A stretch of 64,000 nucleotides of DNA. It comes from Gallionella sp. GTDB lineage: Bacteria; Pseudomonadota; Gammaproteobacteria; Burkholderiales; Gallionellaceae. Made by a program: the position numbers and the translations under genes. The notes beneath the pieces were generated by a model. It was not told where the DNA came from, did not search any database, and was given only the letters and a program-made list of their open reading frames with translations. The first letter of the stretch is position 1. Each line of letters begins with the position of its first letter. Positions 56,041 to 64,000 of the stretch are shown piece by piece. Where the stretch lies: the NCBI GenBank assembly GCA_003134595.1, contig PLBS01000042.1, positions 665 through 64,664 on the forward strand, written 5' to 3'.

Positions 56041-56132
56041 GTAACCCAACGTGCGCAATTAACCAGCGACTTGCCATCGTTTTTTGATGGCCTAGTCGAA
56101 TGGCTAGTTGTTTTACCTAGTTGGGTTATGCA
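56041..56132. repeat. TAACCCAAC palindrome interrupted by hairpin copy E
   Basis: GTAACCCAACGTGCGCAAT on the left and GTTGGGTTATG on the right belong to the repeat family seen intact at 10213-10318 (AAGCGCAATGTTGGGTTACG). They are separated by a 60-bp element. Confidence 0.8.
56060..56119 (+). mobile_element. 60-bp hairpin element, copy E, inside a palindrome
   Basis: Begins TAACCAGCGACTTGCCATCG and ends CGAATGGCTAGTTGTTTTAC plus CTA. The inner stem is a perfect GCCATC/GATGGC around a T6 loop. Removing it restores GCGCAAT-GTTGGG as in the uninterrupted repeat near 10266. Confidence 0.78.
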
Positions 56133-56157
56133 AAGCTAATCCAACCAAACCTACGAA

Positions 56158-56477
56158 CTACTTCCCCTGATCGTGCGGCACGGTCGCTGTGGCGCTAGCA
56201 GTGACTTTGTTGCCCGAGGCATCGGTGGCGGAATAGGTGATGGTGTAAATGCGTCCGGCCATATTATTTCCTGCACGTTTGGCGGCCAAGGAAAAACTCC
56301 GGTCGTCGGTGCCGAGTTGGACATCCTGAATGTCACCGTCTGCCAGTGCCTCGCTCGCGGTGATGGATTCGAGTTTGATTGCGGGCTCGGGATCGGGATC
56401 GTAATCGTCCTGCACCGCAATCGTTTCGGTAACAGACACCAGCTTGTCGTTCGGAGGACAGAGCGTGGCAGGGTTCA
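56158..56477 (-). pseudogene. Fragment of an Ig-like secreted protein
   Basis: The minus-strand frame LNPATLCPPNDKLVSVTETI, AVQDDYDPDPEPAIKLESIT, TDDRSFSLAAKRAGNNMAGR ... TVPHDQGK repeats the C-terminal domain of the protein at 58452-59402 almost residue for residue. It has no signal peptide or plausible start. It is the second piece of the duplicated block. Confidence 0.8.
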
Positions 56478-56669
56478 GTCATGTAGGGTGGACACGTATT
56501 TTGGTGGATGTCACATCGCTGCATAGGCCGGACAGGGTGATGGTAGGGTTCGGGAATGCAATTCGTTGCAGCGAACGTTGAGTGGATCACACACCCATTT
56601 CAAAACTATCGACCGAACTCCGTAACGACTTCCTCGTTATCTCGTGTAACGGCGGGTATGATCCGCTCG

Positions 56670-58370
56670 CTAGTTTGCTGATATTGCAATCGACATTATC
56701 TCGCCGTCAGGTTTGAATTTCGTTGTATACCTTGCACTGTCAGTTGGAAATATTCCGATATAGTTGGACCTAATCAAAAAGTGCTTGGGTTGATTTTTAA
56801 AATCTATAAATTCCCGCGATTCAATTTCGCTCACCATGATTTGCTTGGCCTTCCCATACACTTTCTCCACGTTGCGCACTAGCGAGTATGGATGAACACC
56901 CTCTGCGGTATGACATTCAGGGTCGAACGTTTCTATATTTTCTATTCGCTTTGACCACTCGATGGGAGAATCTTCGTGTTCTTCCCCTGCATACAAGACC
57001 ATTAAAACCTCGTTACCAAGCTTTACTGCAACGAGTGCACGTCCCTCCCCGTCAGTGGTTCGCTCAAACTTTGCGGCAGGTAGCACTTTTCTTACATCAT
57101 CAAGCCTCATACCTAGCTTGGCCGGACCTATTCTGGTTGCGGTGATTAAGCGAATATCAGAATCAAGCGGTGAGCCACTAGGAGCCGTACCATTTCGTGC
57201 TGACACCTCCCCTTGGGCATACGTCTCCTTGATAGCACCCTTGATGATTTTTTGCATCTGGGCATCCGCGTGCGCAGCAGCTTTTTGATACCACTCAATA
57301 GCCTTGTCCGCATCAGCAGCAACCCCTTTGCCATGCCTATACATTTCGCCCAAGCTGTATTGCGCCTTGACGTGGCCTTGCTCAGCAGCTTTTTGATACC
57401 ACTCAAAAGCCTTGTCGTTATCGTTATCCATCCCGCTGCCATAGCCATAAATCTCGTGCATCCAGATTTGATATATTTCGCCCAGCCGGTATTGCGCGCT
57501 GGCATTCCCGCGTTCGGCGCCCTTTTTAAACCACGCCACGGATTTGTCACGATCAGGGCTTAGGGTCGTATACGCATTCAATTCATCATTGCCCTCCCAG
57601 CCATGAGCCGCAGCCTTCTGATACCACTCTTCCGCCTTGGCCGCATCCTTGGCAACTCCCTCGCCATTCTCATACATCAGGCTGAGATAAAATTGAGAGA
57701 GGCCATAACCTTGGGCAGCGGCTCTCTGATACCACTCCACCGCCTTCGCTGCATCTTTGGGAACCTCTTTGCCCTTTTCAAACATCGAACCCAATCTGGT
57801 TTCCATAAATGCAAGTACCACTACCCCCTGCACTGCAGCTTTCTGATACCAATCGGCAGCCTTAACAACGTCCTTGTTCACTCCCTGACCATACATATAA
57901 ATATCACCCAGCCTCAGGCTCGCATAAGCCTGGCCCTGTGCAGCAGCTTTCTGATACCACTCAACCGCTTTCACAACATCCTTGGTTACCCCCCAACCAA
58001 AATCATATGCTTTGCCAACTTCCCATTGCGCATTGACATTGCCCGCCTCAGCCTCTTTTCTCATACTTGCAAAACGTTCTTCCAGCGTAGGCTGTTTCGG
58101 TACCAATGGAGCCTTTTCTGAAGTTTGATCCTTCGGAACAGGAACAGGCCCTGCATATGCGTATCCCAAGAATCCAAAAAGAAGCGATTGCAGTAATACG
58201 TAGCGCAGCATGAACACATTTGCAGTCATGCTCATGGAGAACACTTGTTGTCTCGCGTTTCGCATCGGGAAGCAGAGCGGGGTTCTACCAATTACACTTG
58301 AGATAAAATTAAGGACAGGACATAACTTGCTCGAACGGCGCGAAAAAAAAGCTGAGGGGCTTGCAGCCAT
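56670..58370 (-). CDS. Sel1-repeat protein
   Basis: 566 residues with at least six Sel1-type TPR-like repeats (for example AVEWYQKAAAQGQAYASLRL, GDIYMYGQGVNKDVVKAADW, MYENGEGVAKDAAKAEEWYQ, MYRHGKGVAADADKAIEWYQ). These build an alpha-solenoid for protein-protein contacts. A C-terminal domain of about 180 residues (RIGPAKLGMRLDDVRKVLPA, ENIETFDPECHTAEGVHPYS) is not recognised. The ATG at 58370 has AAGGAG six bases before it. A probable signal peptide (MLRYVLLQSLLFGFLGYAYA) begins only at residue 54, so either the export signal is internal or the true start is 58211. It probably acts in the periplasm. Confidence 0.8.
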   Translation of the reverse strand: MAASPSAFFSRRSSKLCPVLNFISSVIGRTPLCFPMRNARQQVFSMSMTANVFMLRYVLLQSLLFGFLGYAYAGPVPVPKDQTSEKAPLVPKQPTLEERFASMRKEAEAGNVNAQWEVGKAYDFGWGVTKDVVKAVEWYQKAAAQGQAYASLRLGDIYMYGQGVNKDVVKAADWYQKAAVQGVVVLAFMETRLGSMFEKGKEVPKDAAKAVEWYQRAAAQGYGLSQFYLSLMYENGEGVAKDAAKAEEWYQKAAAHGWEGNDELNAYTTLSPDRDKSVAWFKKGAERGNASAQYRLGEIYQIWMHEIYGYGSGMDNDNDKAFEWYQKAAEQGHVKAQYSLGEMYRHGKGVAADADKAIEWYQKAAAHADAQMQKIIKGAIKETYAQGEVSARNGTAPSGSPLDSDIRLITATRIGPAKLGMRLDDVRKVLPAAKFERTTDGEGRALVAVKLGNEVLMVLYAGEEHEDSPIEWSKRIENIETFDPECHTAEGVHPYSLVRNVEKVYGKAKQIMVSEIESREFIDFKNQPKHFLIRSNYIGIFPTDSARYTTKFKPDGEIMSIAISAN

Positions 58371-58451
58371 CTTATTCTCCTTAACAACAGACTCACCGCT
58401 TTATGTAGAGGTCGGTCTGCGCCCGACATGGCGGGTGTGACCCGCCCTACG

Positions 58452-59402
58452 CTACTTCCCTTGATCGTGCGGCACGGTCACCGTGGTGCTGGCGGTGGCT
58501 TTGTTGCCTGAGGCGTCGGAGGCGGAATAGGTCACGGTGTAAATGCGTCCGGCCTGATTGGTTCCCGCGCGTTTGGCAACCAGTGAAAAACTCCGGTCGT
58601 CGGTGCCAAGCTGGGCATCCTGGATGTCATTGGCATCAAGCGCTTCACTCGCGGTAATGGATTCGAGTTTGATTTCGGGTTCGGGGTCGTAGTCGTCCTG
58701 CACCGCAATCGTCGCGTTGACAGACACCAGCTTGCCGCTGGGCGGCCAGAGTGTGGCAGGACTCAACGTGACCGAGAGCGTGGGCGGGGTGGTGTCGATT
58801 GGTACGATAGAGCCAGTATAAGTTCCGGGTTTTTCATTATCGTTAAATCCTACTGTGAAGTGTCCATTCAAATAAGCCGGGTCGCTCATTGAGTAAGGGA
58901 TCCTCGGATCATTATTAAAAGGAGCCGTCACGCCAAAATTGAAGGTTTGACCCGGATAAATGACAGGAGAAATTTTGACTCCGTTAAGATCGAGATTCCA
59001 ATCAACTGAAAAATTCATTGTTTCTCCATACTCCAATATCCCTCCATGCCAACCCGGCGGACTGGTAAAGATGCCCCCAAGGCGAGGTGTTTCACCGCGA
59101 TTATCCCCAAACGCTATAGGGGGACCCCAGTAAGAACCTGCCGGGTAAATTGTTAGTTCAGGTTGAAAATACATAGAGCCGGCAGGCTGGGATCCACGGT
59201 TACCGATGCTCACCGAAACAATGCTGCGGGAACTGGCTTGGTTGCTGACCTGATAAGTATATTGAATATTGCCAGCGGAATGTACAGCCAGAGCCCGCAC
59301 CGTCACGGGGTCTTGGGCGTGGCATAACGAGCTGATGCTAATGATGGTTAACGCGCTTACCCAACTGAATGTACGTTTAAAAATGGTATTATTTTTTATC
59401 AT
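58452..59402 (-). CDS. Secreted protein with C-terminal Ig-like domain
   Basis: 316 residues from the ATG at 59402 (AAGGAACAGTC upstream). Signal peptide FSWVSALTIISISSLCHAQD. The N-terminal two thirds are beta-rich and not recognised (QYTYQVSNQASSRSIVSVSI, GWHGGILEYGETMNFSVDWN). The last 110 residues form an HYR/Ig-like domain (TTPPTLSVTLSPATLWPPSG, GRIYTVTYSASDASGNKATA). No anchor or sorting motif is seen. It starts 11 bases after the M15-like gene, so the two form an operon. A decayed copy of its last domain lies at 56158. Confidence 0.7.
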   Translation of the reverse strand: MIKNNTIFKRTFSWVSALTIISISSLCHAQDPVTVRALAVHSAGNIQYTYQVSNQASSRSIVSVSIGNRGSQPAGSMYFQPELTIYPAGSYWGPPIAFGDNRGETPRLGGIFTSPPGWHGGILEYGETMNFSVDWNLDLNGVKISPVIYPGQTFNFGVTAPFNNDPRIPYSMSDPAYLNGHFTVGFNDNEKPGTYTGSIVPIDTTPPTLSVTLSPATLWPPSGKLVSVNATIAVQDDYDPEPEIKLESITASEALDANDIQDAQLGTDDRSFSLVAKRAGTNQAGRIYTVTYSASDASGNKATASTTVTVPHDQGK

Positions 59403-59412
59403 GACTGTTCCT

Positions 59413-60999
59413 TTAATAAGGTAACTGAAAATGTACGTAATCTGGACCGGGGTCAGTAAAATTTCCACCCCAATACAAATTACACGCCGCCGGTTTTGCC
59501 AGCCAATCCGCAATCCATATACGCTGCGCTTGTAGTGTTGGTGCGAGTGGAATCTGGGTCAGTTCGCGAAGAAGCCCGTTAATGGTGCTCTTAGGAACAT
59601 CGAATGCCGTGCCTGTGGAATGATTGCTGTATGTCGCAGGCTGATAAGCTAGACAATGGCTACCGGACGTGCACTGGCTTGCATCACAATTGCCGCTAGA
59701 ATCGCACCCTTTTTCTGCGATAACCTTATCCCGTTGCGGGCGACAGGCTTCATTGTTTCTGTTGACATCTTTATTTAGCTCAATCATCTTGTCCCAAACA
59801 TCCTGCAAGTGTCCCTGGTAAGCGGTATTGCGAATGGTCGCAGTTGGCCCGGCATAAGGAATTGAAGGGGTTGCCGTTGCATTAGTCGCCGCTATTTTAT
59901 CGGCAAAGCACTGCATCTGACCGGGCAATCTGTCATCGAGTTTTGGACACTTACCATTTACATCTTTGCCAAGCCCTGCATCCAAGGATTGCGCACACAA
60001 ATCGTTTGCGGGTAGCTCTTTCAACTCACTCACAAGACACCCCGGCACCCTGATCGTGCCTGTCACCGGATTATTAGTGCAGCCTCCGCAATTGGCGGTA
60101 ATAGTGTGGGTGCCACCCGCTGTTGGCGCCGTAAACACAAAGTTCAATCTACCATCCGCTCCGGTTGTCCCGGCATACGTCGATAAGGTTCCTGTATAGG
60201 TAACGGGAAGCTGGCCATCAAGCTCCGGTTTAACCGTGAGTTCCAGCGTAACCTGGACACCGCTCTTGGGCAAGCCATCGCTAGTGGTCACTTCCGCATA
60301 GGCCACCAGTGTTTTGGTGGGCATCACTTCGCCGCCCAGACCGGACAGGGCAATGGTGAATGTCTCGGGGATGCAGCTTGTCCCAGCGGCATCGAATTTA
60401 TACCCCGCATCGCAGGCACAGGATGCACTTGGCGAGGCACGGGACGCATGAGCAGGGCAGGCGGGAAGAACACAGCTCGTTGCCGTGGGGTCGGGCACAT
60501 ACGGGTCGGTACAGGTGCAAGTTGTTGTACCAGTTGAATTCGCAGGACAAGAGGGTTGCGTGAAAATATAAAAATCAGTGCTCCCTAATTGTTGAGCACA
60601 CCACATTGTCCAAGCGTTATTGTAATTAATCCTGAAGTAAGTAATTGCAAAATGGTCAACATAACTGCCTGTCGGGCCAAAATCATTCAGAACCGGGCCA
60701 GGGCAAGAAGGAATGTTTATAAAGTTCCAGGCACTATATTGCGTAACATCATCAGCAAGCCATTTTTGACGCTTAGCCAGTTCACAGCCTTGAACCGCTC
60801 CGAGCGAAGTCATGCCGGTACAATTGTAGCCGCTATTGTTACCGCCACCCCAGTAAAGTACAGAAGAACTCACAATGCCTGAGGCATAAGCGGGATTTAT
60901 TATCGTCATCAACGAAATCATGATGATCGAAATATACAGGATGGGGGACAGTAAAGCAGGCCGAACAAATATCGTTGCGTTAAACGCTGGCGCATTCAT
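59413..60999 (-). CDS. Secreted multidomain protein with M15-type peptidase domain
   Basis: About 528 residues. Signal peptide (LLSPILYISIIMISLMTIIN, PAYA). The N-terminal domain is unknown, then comes a Cys-rich EGF-like stretch (CTCTDPYVPDPTATSC, CACDAGYKFDAAGTSC). An Ig-like domain follows (VTLELTVKPELDGQLPVTYT, TTGADGRLNFVFTAPTAGGT). The C-terminal domain has the zinc motifs of M15 D-Ala/L-Ala-D-Glu peptidases, YSNHSTGTAFDVP (HxxGxAxD) and DYVHFQ. It may cut peptidoglycan peptides, perhaps of other cells. The ATG at 60999 is used (frame open to 61020). Upstream gene of the pair with 58452-59402. Confidence 0.7.
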   Translation of the reverse strand: MNAPAFNATIFVRPALLSPILYISIIMISLMTIINPAYASGIVSSSVLYWGGGNNSGYNCTGMTSLGAVQGCELAKRQKWLADDVTQYSAWNFINIPSCPGPVLNDFGPTGSYVDHFAITYFRINYNNAWTMWCAQQLGSTDFYIFTQPSCPANSTGTTTCTCTDPYVPDPTATSCVLPACPAHASRASPSASCACDAGYKFDAAGTSCIPETFTIALSGLGGEVMPTKTLVAYAEVTTSDGLPKSGVQVTLELTVKPELDGQLPVTYTGTLSTYAGTTGADGRLNFVFTAPTAGGTHTITANCGGCTNNPVTGTIRVPGCLVSELKELPANDLCAQSLDAGLGKDVNGKCPKLDDRLPGQMQCFADKIAATNATATPSIPYAGPTATIRNTAYQGHLQDVWDKMIELNKDVNRNNEACRPQRDKVIAEKGCDSSGNCDASQCTSGSHCLAYQPATYSNHSTGTAFDVPKSTINGLLRELTQIPLAPTLQAQRIWIADWLAKPAACNLYWGGNFTDPGPDYVHFQLPY

Positions 61000-61181
61000 T
61001 GTTTCCCCCTGATAATTCAAATGCTGGTAAATCGTGAAGAGGGATTGTGCGTCGAAATTTGCAACTTGATACCTATCACTTCTGATGGGTAACGGTGAAT
61101 CCAGTGTTATGGTAGGCGCGTCTTAGCTAACCGCCTTACAAGACTGCGTGCTGGGTGCTATCTTGACGGGAAAGATGGGAG

Positions 61182-62372
61182 CTACGGGTTAAGAACCGGT
61201 TCTGCTCCTTTGGGAAACAACACCCACATCTGACCGCTCTGTTTCATGCGCCCCGCTTGCGTTCCGGCCTGTTCGCCAAAACCCCAGAAGAAATCGCCGC
61301 GCACCGCACCCTTGATCGCGCCTCCGGTATCCTGCGCCAGCATCAGGCGGTTCAACGGCTCGGCAGTATTCGGATAAGTGGTGGCGAGGAACACCGGCGC
61401 GCCGAGCGGGATGGTGCGCGCATCCACCGCCAGGCTGTATTCATTGGTCAGCGGCACACCCAATGCGCCCAGCGGAGCGGGAAGATCGCTGGGCAATTCG
61501 CGGAAGAACACGTAGCTGGGATTTTGTTCCAGCAGACTGAGCAGTTTGTCGGGGTGTTTCTCCGCCCACAGCTTGATGTTCTGCATCGATGATTCTTCGA
61601 GCTTGAACGCACCCATCTCGACCAGTTTCTTGCCGATGGAGTTGTACGGATGTCCGTTCTGTTCGGCATAACCGACTTTCACCAGACTGCCGTCCGGCAA
61701 TTCGATGCGCCCCGAGCCCTGGATTTGCAGGAAAAATAATTCGACCGCGTTGTCCACCCAGAATAATTCGCGCCCCTGCAACGGGGCCTTGCCGTTATCG
61801 ATCTCGCCGCGATTGTAGTAGGGCACGACGCGATTGCCTTGCAGCCGCCCGCGCAAACGCAAGTCTTTCAGTTGCGGATACACCTCGCTCAAATCGATGG
61901 TCAGCAGATCATCCGGTGCGGCATACAGCGGATAACGAAAGCGGGCGGTTTTAACCCGGCTGCCATAAAGTTTCGGTTCGTAATAGCCGGTGATCAAACC
62001 CTGTGAAGAACCATCCGGATTGAACACCTGGTAGGGTGTGAAACCTTCCTCAAAAAAGGTGTGCAACGAGCTGTTGTCCGGCTGCGTCAATTCGTTGGCG
62101 CGCGCGCATATTATTTGCCAGCCCGGCTTGCTCTTCAGCGCGTTACAGCTTTGCCAAAAGGCCGCCCAGGTTGGCTGCAAATCTATCGTTTGCCAATCCG
62201 GCAACATCGCCCACTTGCTTACCGCAAATGGTGCAAACGGCTGAGCGGAGGGTGGCACGGCGGGCTTGGGCGTGGTGCAGGCGGCAAGAAAGATCAGCAG
62301 TAGGGGCACGGCGCGCCGTGCCCCTACAAATTGTGCGCAAGAGGGAAGGCTAATGCAAAACACGCGGCACAC
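61182..62372 (-). CDS. mltA: Membrane-bound lytic murein transglycosylase A
   Basis: Outer-membrane lipoprotein cleaving peptidoglycan. Family segments over 396 residues: GYYEPKLYGSRVKTARFRYP, VPYYNRGEIDNGKAPLQGRE, FWVDNAVELFFLQIQGSGRI, GYAEQNGHPYNSIGKKLVEM, and the 3D domain with catalytic Asp (RLMLAQDTGGAIKGAVRGDF). The lipobox is LAAC-T. The start (GTG at 62372) overlaps the apaG end by 23 bases. The signal peptide's charged and early hydrophobic part ([13 protein letters not shown]) is encoded by a 28-bp palindrome. A truncated duplicate lies at 55702. Confidence 0.94.
   Translation of the reverse strand: MCRVFCISLPSCAQFVGARRAVPLLLIFLAACTTPKPAVPPSAQPFAPFAVSKWAMLPDWQTIDLQPTWAAFWQSCNALKSKPGWQIICARANELTQPDNSSLHTFFEEGFTPYQVFNPDGSSQGLITGYYEPKLYGSRVKTARFRYPLYAAPDDLLTIDLSEVYPQLKDLRLRGRLQGNRVVPYYNRGEIDNGKAPLQGRELFWVDNAVELFFLQIQGSGRIELPDGSLVKVGYAEQNGHPYNSIGKKLVEMGAFKLEESSMQNIKLWAEKHPDKLLSLLEQNPSYVFFRELPSDLPAPLGALGVPLTNEYSLAVDARTIPLGAPVFLATTYPNTAEPLNRLMLAQDTGGAIKGAVRGDFFWGFGEQAGTQAGRMKQSGQMWVLFPKGAEPVLNP
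62300..62327. repeat. 28-bp perfect palindrome, copy 4 (in mltA signal peptide)
   Basis: Identical to copies 1-3. In the mltA frame it again encodes VGARRAVPL, supplying the two arginines of the lipoprotein signal peptide. Confidence 0.95.
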
Positions 62373-62742
62373 TCAACACAAATTGCGGGATCTCGACTTC
62401 GAACTGTGCACCATCATCAGTCTGCATCTGGTAGCTGCCGCGCATCGTGCCTACCTGCGTGGTCAGTACCGTGCCGCTGGTATATTCAAAACTCTGGCTC
62501 GGGTTTAGCAATGGTTGTTCGCCCACCACGCCCTGTCCGCGCACTTCCTGCACATGGTTATGGGCATCGGTGATGATCCAATGACGGCTGATGAGCTTGG
62601 CGGACGAATGACCGAGATTGGTAATGGTGATGGTGTAAGAAAACACGAAGCGGTTGCCCGACTCATCGGATTGCTCCGGCAGGTAATTCACCTGCGTCTG
62701 TATGACGACGCCATGTTGATCGATTTCTTCCATGCGCGGCAT
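62350..62742 (-). CDS. apaG: ApaG protein
   Basis: A fibronectin-III-like beta-sandwich protein of about 130 residues, historically linked to Co2+/Mg2+ tolerance, whose biochemistry is unsettled. The family core is clear: VVIQTQVNYLPEQSDESGNR, VFSYTITITNLGHSSAKLIS, RHWIITDAHNHVQEVRGQGV, VGEQPLLNPSQSFEYTSGT. The start is uncertain (62742, 62733 or 62769), as none has a clear ribosome site. Its end overlaps mltA, so the pair is co-translated. Confidence 0.9.
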   Translation of the reverse strand: MPRMEEIDQHGVVIQTQVNYLPEQSDESGNRFVFSYTITITNLGHSSAKLISRHWIITDAHNHVQEVRGQGVVGEQPLLNPSQSFEYTSGTVLTTQVGTMRGSYQMQTDDGAQFEVEIPQFVLSVPRVLH

Positions 62743-62826
62743 TTGAACCGATTTTCGCTTATGTCGCAAGGGGTTCGAGGTGGTTTTGTGCTAATCTTCG
62801 CGCGTATTTTTCGGTCAAGTTAAATC

Positions 62827-64000
62827 ATGAATGGTTATTTGAAACGCATCCTCAACGCTCGCGTGTATGACGTGGCGATCGAAACCCCGCTGGAGCTTGC
62901 CCCCAATCTGTCGGCGCGCATCGGCAATACGGTGTTGCTGAAACGCGAGGACATGCAGCCGGTGTTTTCCTTCAAGCTGCGCGGCGCTTACAACAAGATG
63001 GCGCAACTCACGCCGGAGCAACTCAAGCGCGGCGTGATCGCCGCCTCGGCGGGAAATCACGCGCAGGGCGTGGCGCTTAGCGCGCAAAAGCTCGGTTGCA
63101 AAGCCGTCATCGTGATGCCCACCACCACGCCGCAAATCAAGATACAGGCGGTGGCCAGCCGTGGCGCGAAAGTGGTGCTGCACGGCGATTCGTATTCCGA
63201 TGCCTATCAACATGCACTGGAGCTGGAGCAACAAAACCGGATGGTTTTCGTGCATCCCTACGACGACCCCGATGTGATTGCCGGACAGGGCACCATCGCG
63301 ATGGAAATCTTGCGCCAGCACACCCTGCCGATACACGCGATTTTCGTTCCCATCGGCGGCGGCGGTCTGATTGCGGGCGTGGCGGCCTATGTCAAAGAAT
63401 TGCGTCCCGACATCAAAATCATCGGCGTGCAGCCGGTGGATTCCGATGCCATGTATCGCTCCTTGAAAGCCAAGCGGCGCGTCACGCTCGACCATGTTGG
63501 CCTGTTCGCCGATGGCGTTGCGGTCAAACAGGTCGGCACGGAAACCTTTCGCCTGTGCCGCAAACTGGTGGATGAAATCATTCTGGTGGACACCGATACG
63601 GCTTGTGCCGCGCTCAAGGATGTATTCGAAGACACCCGCTCGATCCTCGAACCGGCGGGTGCGCTGTCCATCGCCGGAGCCAAGCTGTATGCCGCTCGCG
63701 AACAGCTCAAGGGAGAAACGCTGGTCGCCATCGCCTCCGGCGCGAACATGAATTTCGACCGTCTGCGTTTCGTCGCGGAACGCGCCGAGATCGGTGAAAA
63801 GCGCGAGGCGATACTCGCCGTCACGATTCCCGAAACGCCCGGCAGCTTCCGCAAATTCTGCGCGCTGCTCGGCAAGCGCAACATTACCGAGTTCAACTAC
63901 CGCTATGACGACCCGAAAGCGGCGCATGTGTTCGTCGGTATCCAGGTGCGCGACCAGTCGGAAACCGCCGAGCTGGTGGAAAAGTTGCAGCGCAACAAAC
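62827..64000 (+). CDS. ilvA: Threonine dehydratase, biosynthetic (partial)
   Basis: PLP enzyme deaminating threonine to 2-oxobutyrate, first step of isoleucine synthesis. Features: PLP lysine in VFSFKLRGAYNKM, SAGNHAQGVALSAQKLG, the glycine loop IGGGGLIAGVAAY, SILEPAGALSIAGAKLY, and the start of the C-terminal ACT-like regulatory domain (ILAVTIPETPGSFRKFCALL) that gives isoleucine feedback. It runs off the right edge at codon 391. The ATG at 62827 starts the conserved MNGYLKRILNARVYDVA. Confidence 0.95.
   Translation, partial: MNGYLKRILNARVYDVAIETPLELAPNLSARIGNTVLLKREDMQPVFSFKLRGAYNKMAQLTPEQLKRGVIAASAGNHAQGVALSAQKLGCKAVIVMPTTTPQIKIQAVASRGAKVVLHGDSYSDAYQHALELEQQNRMVFVHPYDDPDVIAGQGTIAMEILRQHTLPIHAIFVPIGGGGLIAGVAAYVKELRPDIKIIGVQPVDSDAMYRSLKAKRRVTLDHVGLFADGVAVKQVGTETFRLCRKLVDEIILVDTDTACAALKDVFEDTRSILEPAGALSIAGAKLYAAREQLKGETLVAIASGANMNFDRLRFVAERAEIGEKREAILAVTIPETPGSFRKFCALLGKRNITEFNYRYDDPKAAHVFVGIQVRDQSETAELVEKLQRNK

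Noticed and set aside
56888-57145. 85-codon frame inside the Sel1 gene
   Set aside because: Antisense shadow of the Sel1 protein C-terminal domain.
62815-63927. 370-codon minus-strand frame across ilvA
   Set aside because: Shadow of ilvA. The conserved PLP motifs are on the plus strand.

Overview
This looks like chromosomal DNA of a betaproteobacterium, most likely of the Nitrosomonadales/Gallionellaceae kind. That is an inference from gene content and neighbourhoods (metK, SAH riboswitch, ahcY, holin-like gene and metF; slt-cca; purH-purD next to dusB-fis; CIRCE-controlled groESL) and from the abundance of short palindromic repeats. No 16S rRNA is present. Most of the window is ordinary housekeeping DNA of moderately high GC. 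The exception is an AT-rich stretch at about 54.0-55.5 kb.

Layout. 0-10 kb: the 5' part of ettA, several broken genes (a pcm/P-type ATPase chimera, a truncated groEL fused to a BCAM0308-family tail, a potD fragment beside a prfC fragment), hpf, a geranylgeranyl-reductase-like gene with cfa, cspA, and a PAS-GGDEF cyclase. 9.7-12.7 kb: msrB-dipZ-msrA, an envelope methionine sulfoxide repair operon. 13-19.6 kb: prfC, tRNA-Phe, groEL-groES with CIRCE, a nitronate monooxygenase-like gene and a TIGR01777 protein. 19.6-27.7 kb: bioA, dacB, two tandemly duplicated outer-membrane proteins, ubiD and two lipid A acyltransferases. 27.7-32.4 kb: the activated-methyl cycle, metK, SAH riboswitch, ahcY, (broken tfoX-like gene), holin-like gene, metF. 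32.5-46 kb: trhP, yhcH, a YfaZ-like porin, ttcA, a pteridine reductase, midA, small secreted proteins, cca, slt, a Kef-type antiporter and an internally deleted hemF. 46-54 kb: tsaC, purD, purH, fis, dusB, a UbiH-family hydroxylase, a DsbC-like protein and a second PAS-GGDEF cyclase. 54-62 kb: an accessory region with an orphan predicted PD-(D/E)XK nuclease, a Sel1 protein, an Ig-like secreted protein, an M15-peptidase-like secreted protein and decayed copies of neighbouring genes. 61-64 kb: mltA, apaG and the 5' part of ilvA.

The most unusual signal is not a protein system. It is a family of about 60-bp hairpin elements. Three solitary copies (779-838, 32441-32499, 56060-56119) each interrupt a different pre-existing palindromic repeat, and removing the element restores the palindrome. 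A fourth locus (22601-22838) holds nested copies. The inner stem differs in sequence in every copy but stays self-complementary. Separately, a perfect 28-bp palindrome occurs four times between 48 and 62.4 kb. It lies in frame inside a UbiH-family gene, inside the lipoprotein signal peptide of MltA, and on the stop codon of fis. A third repeat adds a KPVL-VEG peptide to Slt and MidA.

A second theme is genes broken by deletions that join short homologies: pcm/ATPase, groEL2/BCAM0308, hemF, the duplicate mltA, and potD/prfC. They could be real genome erosion or, in part, assembly error. Each can be tested by reads spanning the junction.
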